DNA from: Byssochlamys sp. IMV 00236
Taxonomy: Eukaryota; Ascomycota; Eurotiomycetes; Eurotiales; Thermoascaceae
Direction: 5' to 3'
DNA: 22,437 nt
Assembly: GCA_001931875.2 (NCBI GenBank)
Contig: MSJH02000833.1
Location: 1-22,437 of the forward strand
Shown: positions 21,625 to 22,437 of the stretch, one piece after another
Layout: the number at the start of each line of letters is the position of its first letter
How positions within the stretch are numbered: position 1 is the first letter of the stretch
Made by a program: the position numbers and the translations under genes
Notes under the pieces: model-generated
Told to the model about the DNA's origin: nothing
Seen by the model: only the letters and a program-made list of their open reading frames with translations
Databases searched by the model: none

Positions 21625-21960
21625 ATAAGATCTTTAGAGAAAACTGTAAAAATATTAAACTAGTATTATTCTATAAAGCTATAAGTTAAAAAAATTCTTT
21701 ATATTAATTAATAAATAGGCTCTTATTATATAGTAAATAATTAATTATTTTTAATTAAAGAGATTATAAATATATCTTTTAAATAAAGTTTATTATTAAG
21801 TCTTTATAGCTTATTTTAAATATTAAAAGATATTATAATTAATAAAGTCTTACTATTACTAGCTTTAAATAATTAGTTTTATTAATTAGTATATTAATAA
21901 TTATTTAACTTACTATTAAATTAAAAACCTTTAAAACCTCTTATTAAAATTATTTTAACT
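21625..21960 (+). pseudogene. Gypsy-2 fragment 3: integrase zinc-finger region
   Basis: The plus-strand frame gives KVYY*VFIAYFKY*K for a typical EVHxxxxxxHPGRxK, then YLTYY*IKN at 21902-21928 for CLTCHxxKN. The two tyrosines that replace the paired cysteines (codons 21902-21904 and 21911-21913) are simple G-to-A products. This is the HHCC module at the start of Gypsy integrase, which normally lies after RNase H, so it continues fragment 2 across the solo LTR. The frame ends at the composition break at 21960, before the catalytic core. Confidence 0.75.
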
Positions 21961-22437
21961 ATCGGGATGTAGCTCAGCCCAGCCGGGGACGAGCTCAGCC
22001 CACCCTAAAAGCTCATACCACCCAAGTATTTGGGATCTCGGCGCACCCCAAGAAACTTTAATTTTTCCTAGCCTATTTAGGCATAGTAGAAATATATAAA
22101 AAATATTATAAAATAATTTATATTTTAGTCTACATTATATATTAAAATTAGGATTTTAGGATTTTAATTGGGTACGCTAGGGCAAGAGTTAGTAAATTAC
22201 ACATAGAAATTCGAAAATTACAAATCTTTCTTGGTTTTTTAATTCTTAAAAATCGATTTTTAGATATTTAATTTTTCTTTTTATATATATATAAGATATA
22301 GGTTATAACCTATATAAATATTTAATTTCGAGTGAAATATCTTTAGGTTTCGACTTTTAATAAATTTTTGAAGTTTTTAGTTTAAAAGCTCGGCCCACTT
22401 AAAAAATGGTAAAAATACTCGGGTGGGCTGAGCTTCT
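21961..22437. mobile_element. Non-RIP segment with repeated end motifs, possible DNA transposon or MITE end (partial)
   Basis: At 21961 the sequence becomes GC-richer (ATCGGGATGTAGCTCAGCCC...) and CpA is common again, as in TCAGCCCA, CATACCACC and CACCCCAAG. Five copies of a 14-bp motif like AGCTCAGCCCACCC occur: 21971-21984, 21992-22005, 22010-22023, 22387-22400, and inverted at 22421-22434. The pairs CACCCAAGTATTT (22019-22031) and, inverted, CACCCGAGTATTT (22413-22425) extend the inverted match. Clustered end motifs in both orientations resemble transposase-binding sites of DNA transposons. The middle (22035-22385) is AT-rich with no coding signal. The right end may lie beyond the window. 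No target duplication can be tested. Confidence 0.5.
22296..22315. repeat. Perfect 20-bp palindrome in the non-RIP segment
   Basis: ATATAGGTTATAACCTATAT is its own reverse complement. Its core TATAGGTTATAACCT also forms the centre of the repeat at 8997-9041 in Gypsy-1, and nearly that at 4213-4257. Confidence 0.7.

Larger units (their letters stand above)
1..21960. other. RIP-mutated AT-rich retrotransposon block
   Basis: The sequence is almost entirely A and T. CpA and TpG are nearly missing and TpA is greatly over-represented, while occasional CpG sites survive. Recognisable retrotransposon frames are broken only by TAA and TAG, as expected from CAA, CAG and TGG after C-to-T change on either strand; TGA is very rare. 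The two LTRs of the complete Gypsy element differ at about 40 of 255 positions, and every difference I found is a transition. Together these are the marks of repeat-induced point mutation, known only from fungi, mainly ascomycetes. The composition ends sharply at 21960. Confidence 0.93.

Noticed and set aside
1..21960. Mitochondrial, apicomplexan or bacterial low-GC genome
   Set aside because: Recognisable Gypsy and Copia proteins are degraded by CpA-directed transitions in opposite orientations and nested arrays, which fits fungal RIP and not a natively AT-rich coding genome.
21965..22040. tRNA or tRNA-derived SINE head (GGGATGTAGCTCAGC resembles a tRNA start with an A box)
   Set aside because: No B box (GGTTCGANNCC-like) follows at the proper distance, no cloverleaf can be drawn, and the AGCTCAGC part belongs to a motif repeated five times in the segment.
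1..22437. CRISPR array or regularly spaced repeats
   Set aside because: The repeats found are LTRs, two isolated 45-bp palindromes and a 14-bp end motif; none shows regular repeat-spacer spacing.

Overview
The window looks like a heavily mutated heterochromatic block of a filamentous ascomycete. It is extremely AT-rich. CpA and its complement TpG are nearly absent while TpA is everywhere, and the few surviving CpG sites are not specially lost. This is the footprint of repeat-induced point mutation (RIP), which turns C to T in CpA on both strands. Almost every reading frame is riddled with TAA and TAG, so the only sizeable stop-free frame I weighed is a 60-codon one at 2537-2719. No intact host gene, rRNA, tRNA or CRISPR array is visible. 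The species cannot be named from this sequence.

Nearly all of the block (1-21960) resolves into nested LTR retrotransposons. The oldest layer is a plus-strand Ty3/Gypsy element, 'Gypsy-2', now in pieces at 13417-13903, 19188-21344 and 21625-21960 (protease, reverse transcriptase, RNase H, integrase zinc finger). A minus-strand Ty1/Copia element, 'Copia-2' (13904-19182), splits its protease and leaves an ATATA target duplication. A solo Copia LTR (21345-21624) interrupts it after RNase H. A second Copia, 'Copia-1' (plus strand, entering from the left edge, ending near 13416), lies immediately left of the first Gypsy-2 piece. Copia-1 is itself split (1-2003 and 12171-13416) by a complete 10.2-kb minus-strand element, 'Gypsy-1', with 255-bp LTRs at 2004-2258 and 11916-12170 and TAATA on both sides. 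Copia-2 keeps the uninterrupted version of that insertion site, so the nesting can be read from this window alone.

Gypsy-1 is the most interesting object. Its gag, protease, reverse transcriptase, RNase H and integrase are recognisable on the minus strand between about 11330 and 5740, and the rest (2259-5740) is far more than a 3' UTR needs. On the opposite strand, one frame from 2537 to a TGA at 5132-5134 has the low stop density of the element's real coding frames over most of its length. It looks like a RIP-damaged extra gene of roughly 866 codons, convergent with pol and of unknown function. Two 45-bp near-identical palindromic repeats sit in Gypsy-1, one inside this extra frame and one between protease and reverse transcriptase.

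At 21961 the base composition changes abruptly. The last 477 bases are not RIP-mutated, and carry five copies of a 14-bp motif (AGCTCAGCCCACCC-like), four forward near 21971-22023 and 22387-22400 and one inverted at 22421-22434. This resembles a DNA transposon or MITE end that interrupts the Gypsy-2 integrase; the window stops inside it.
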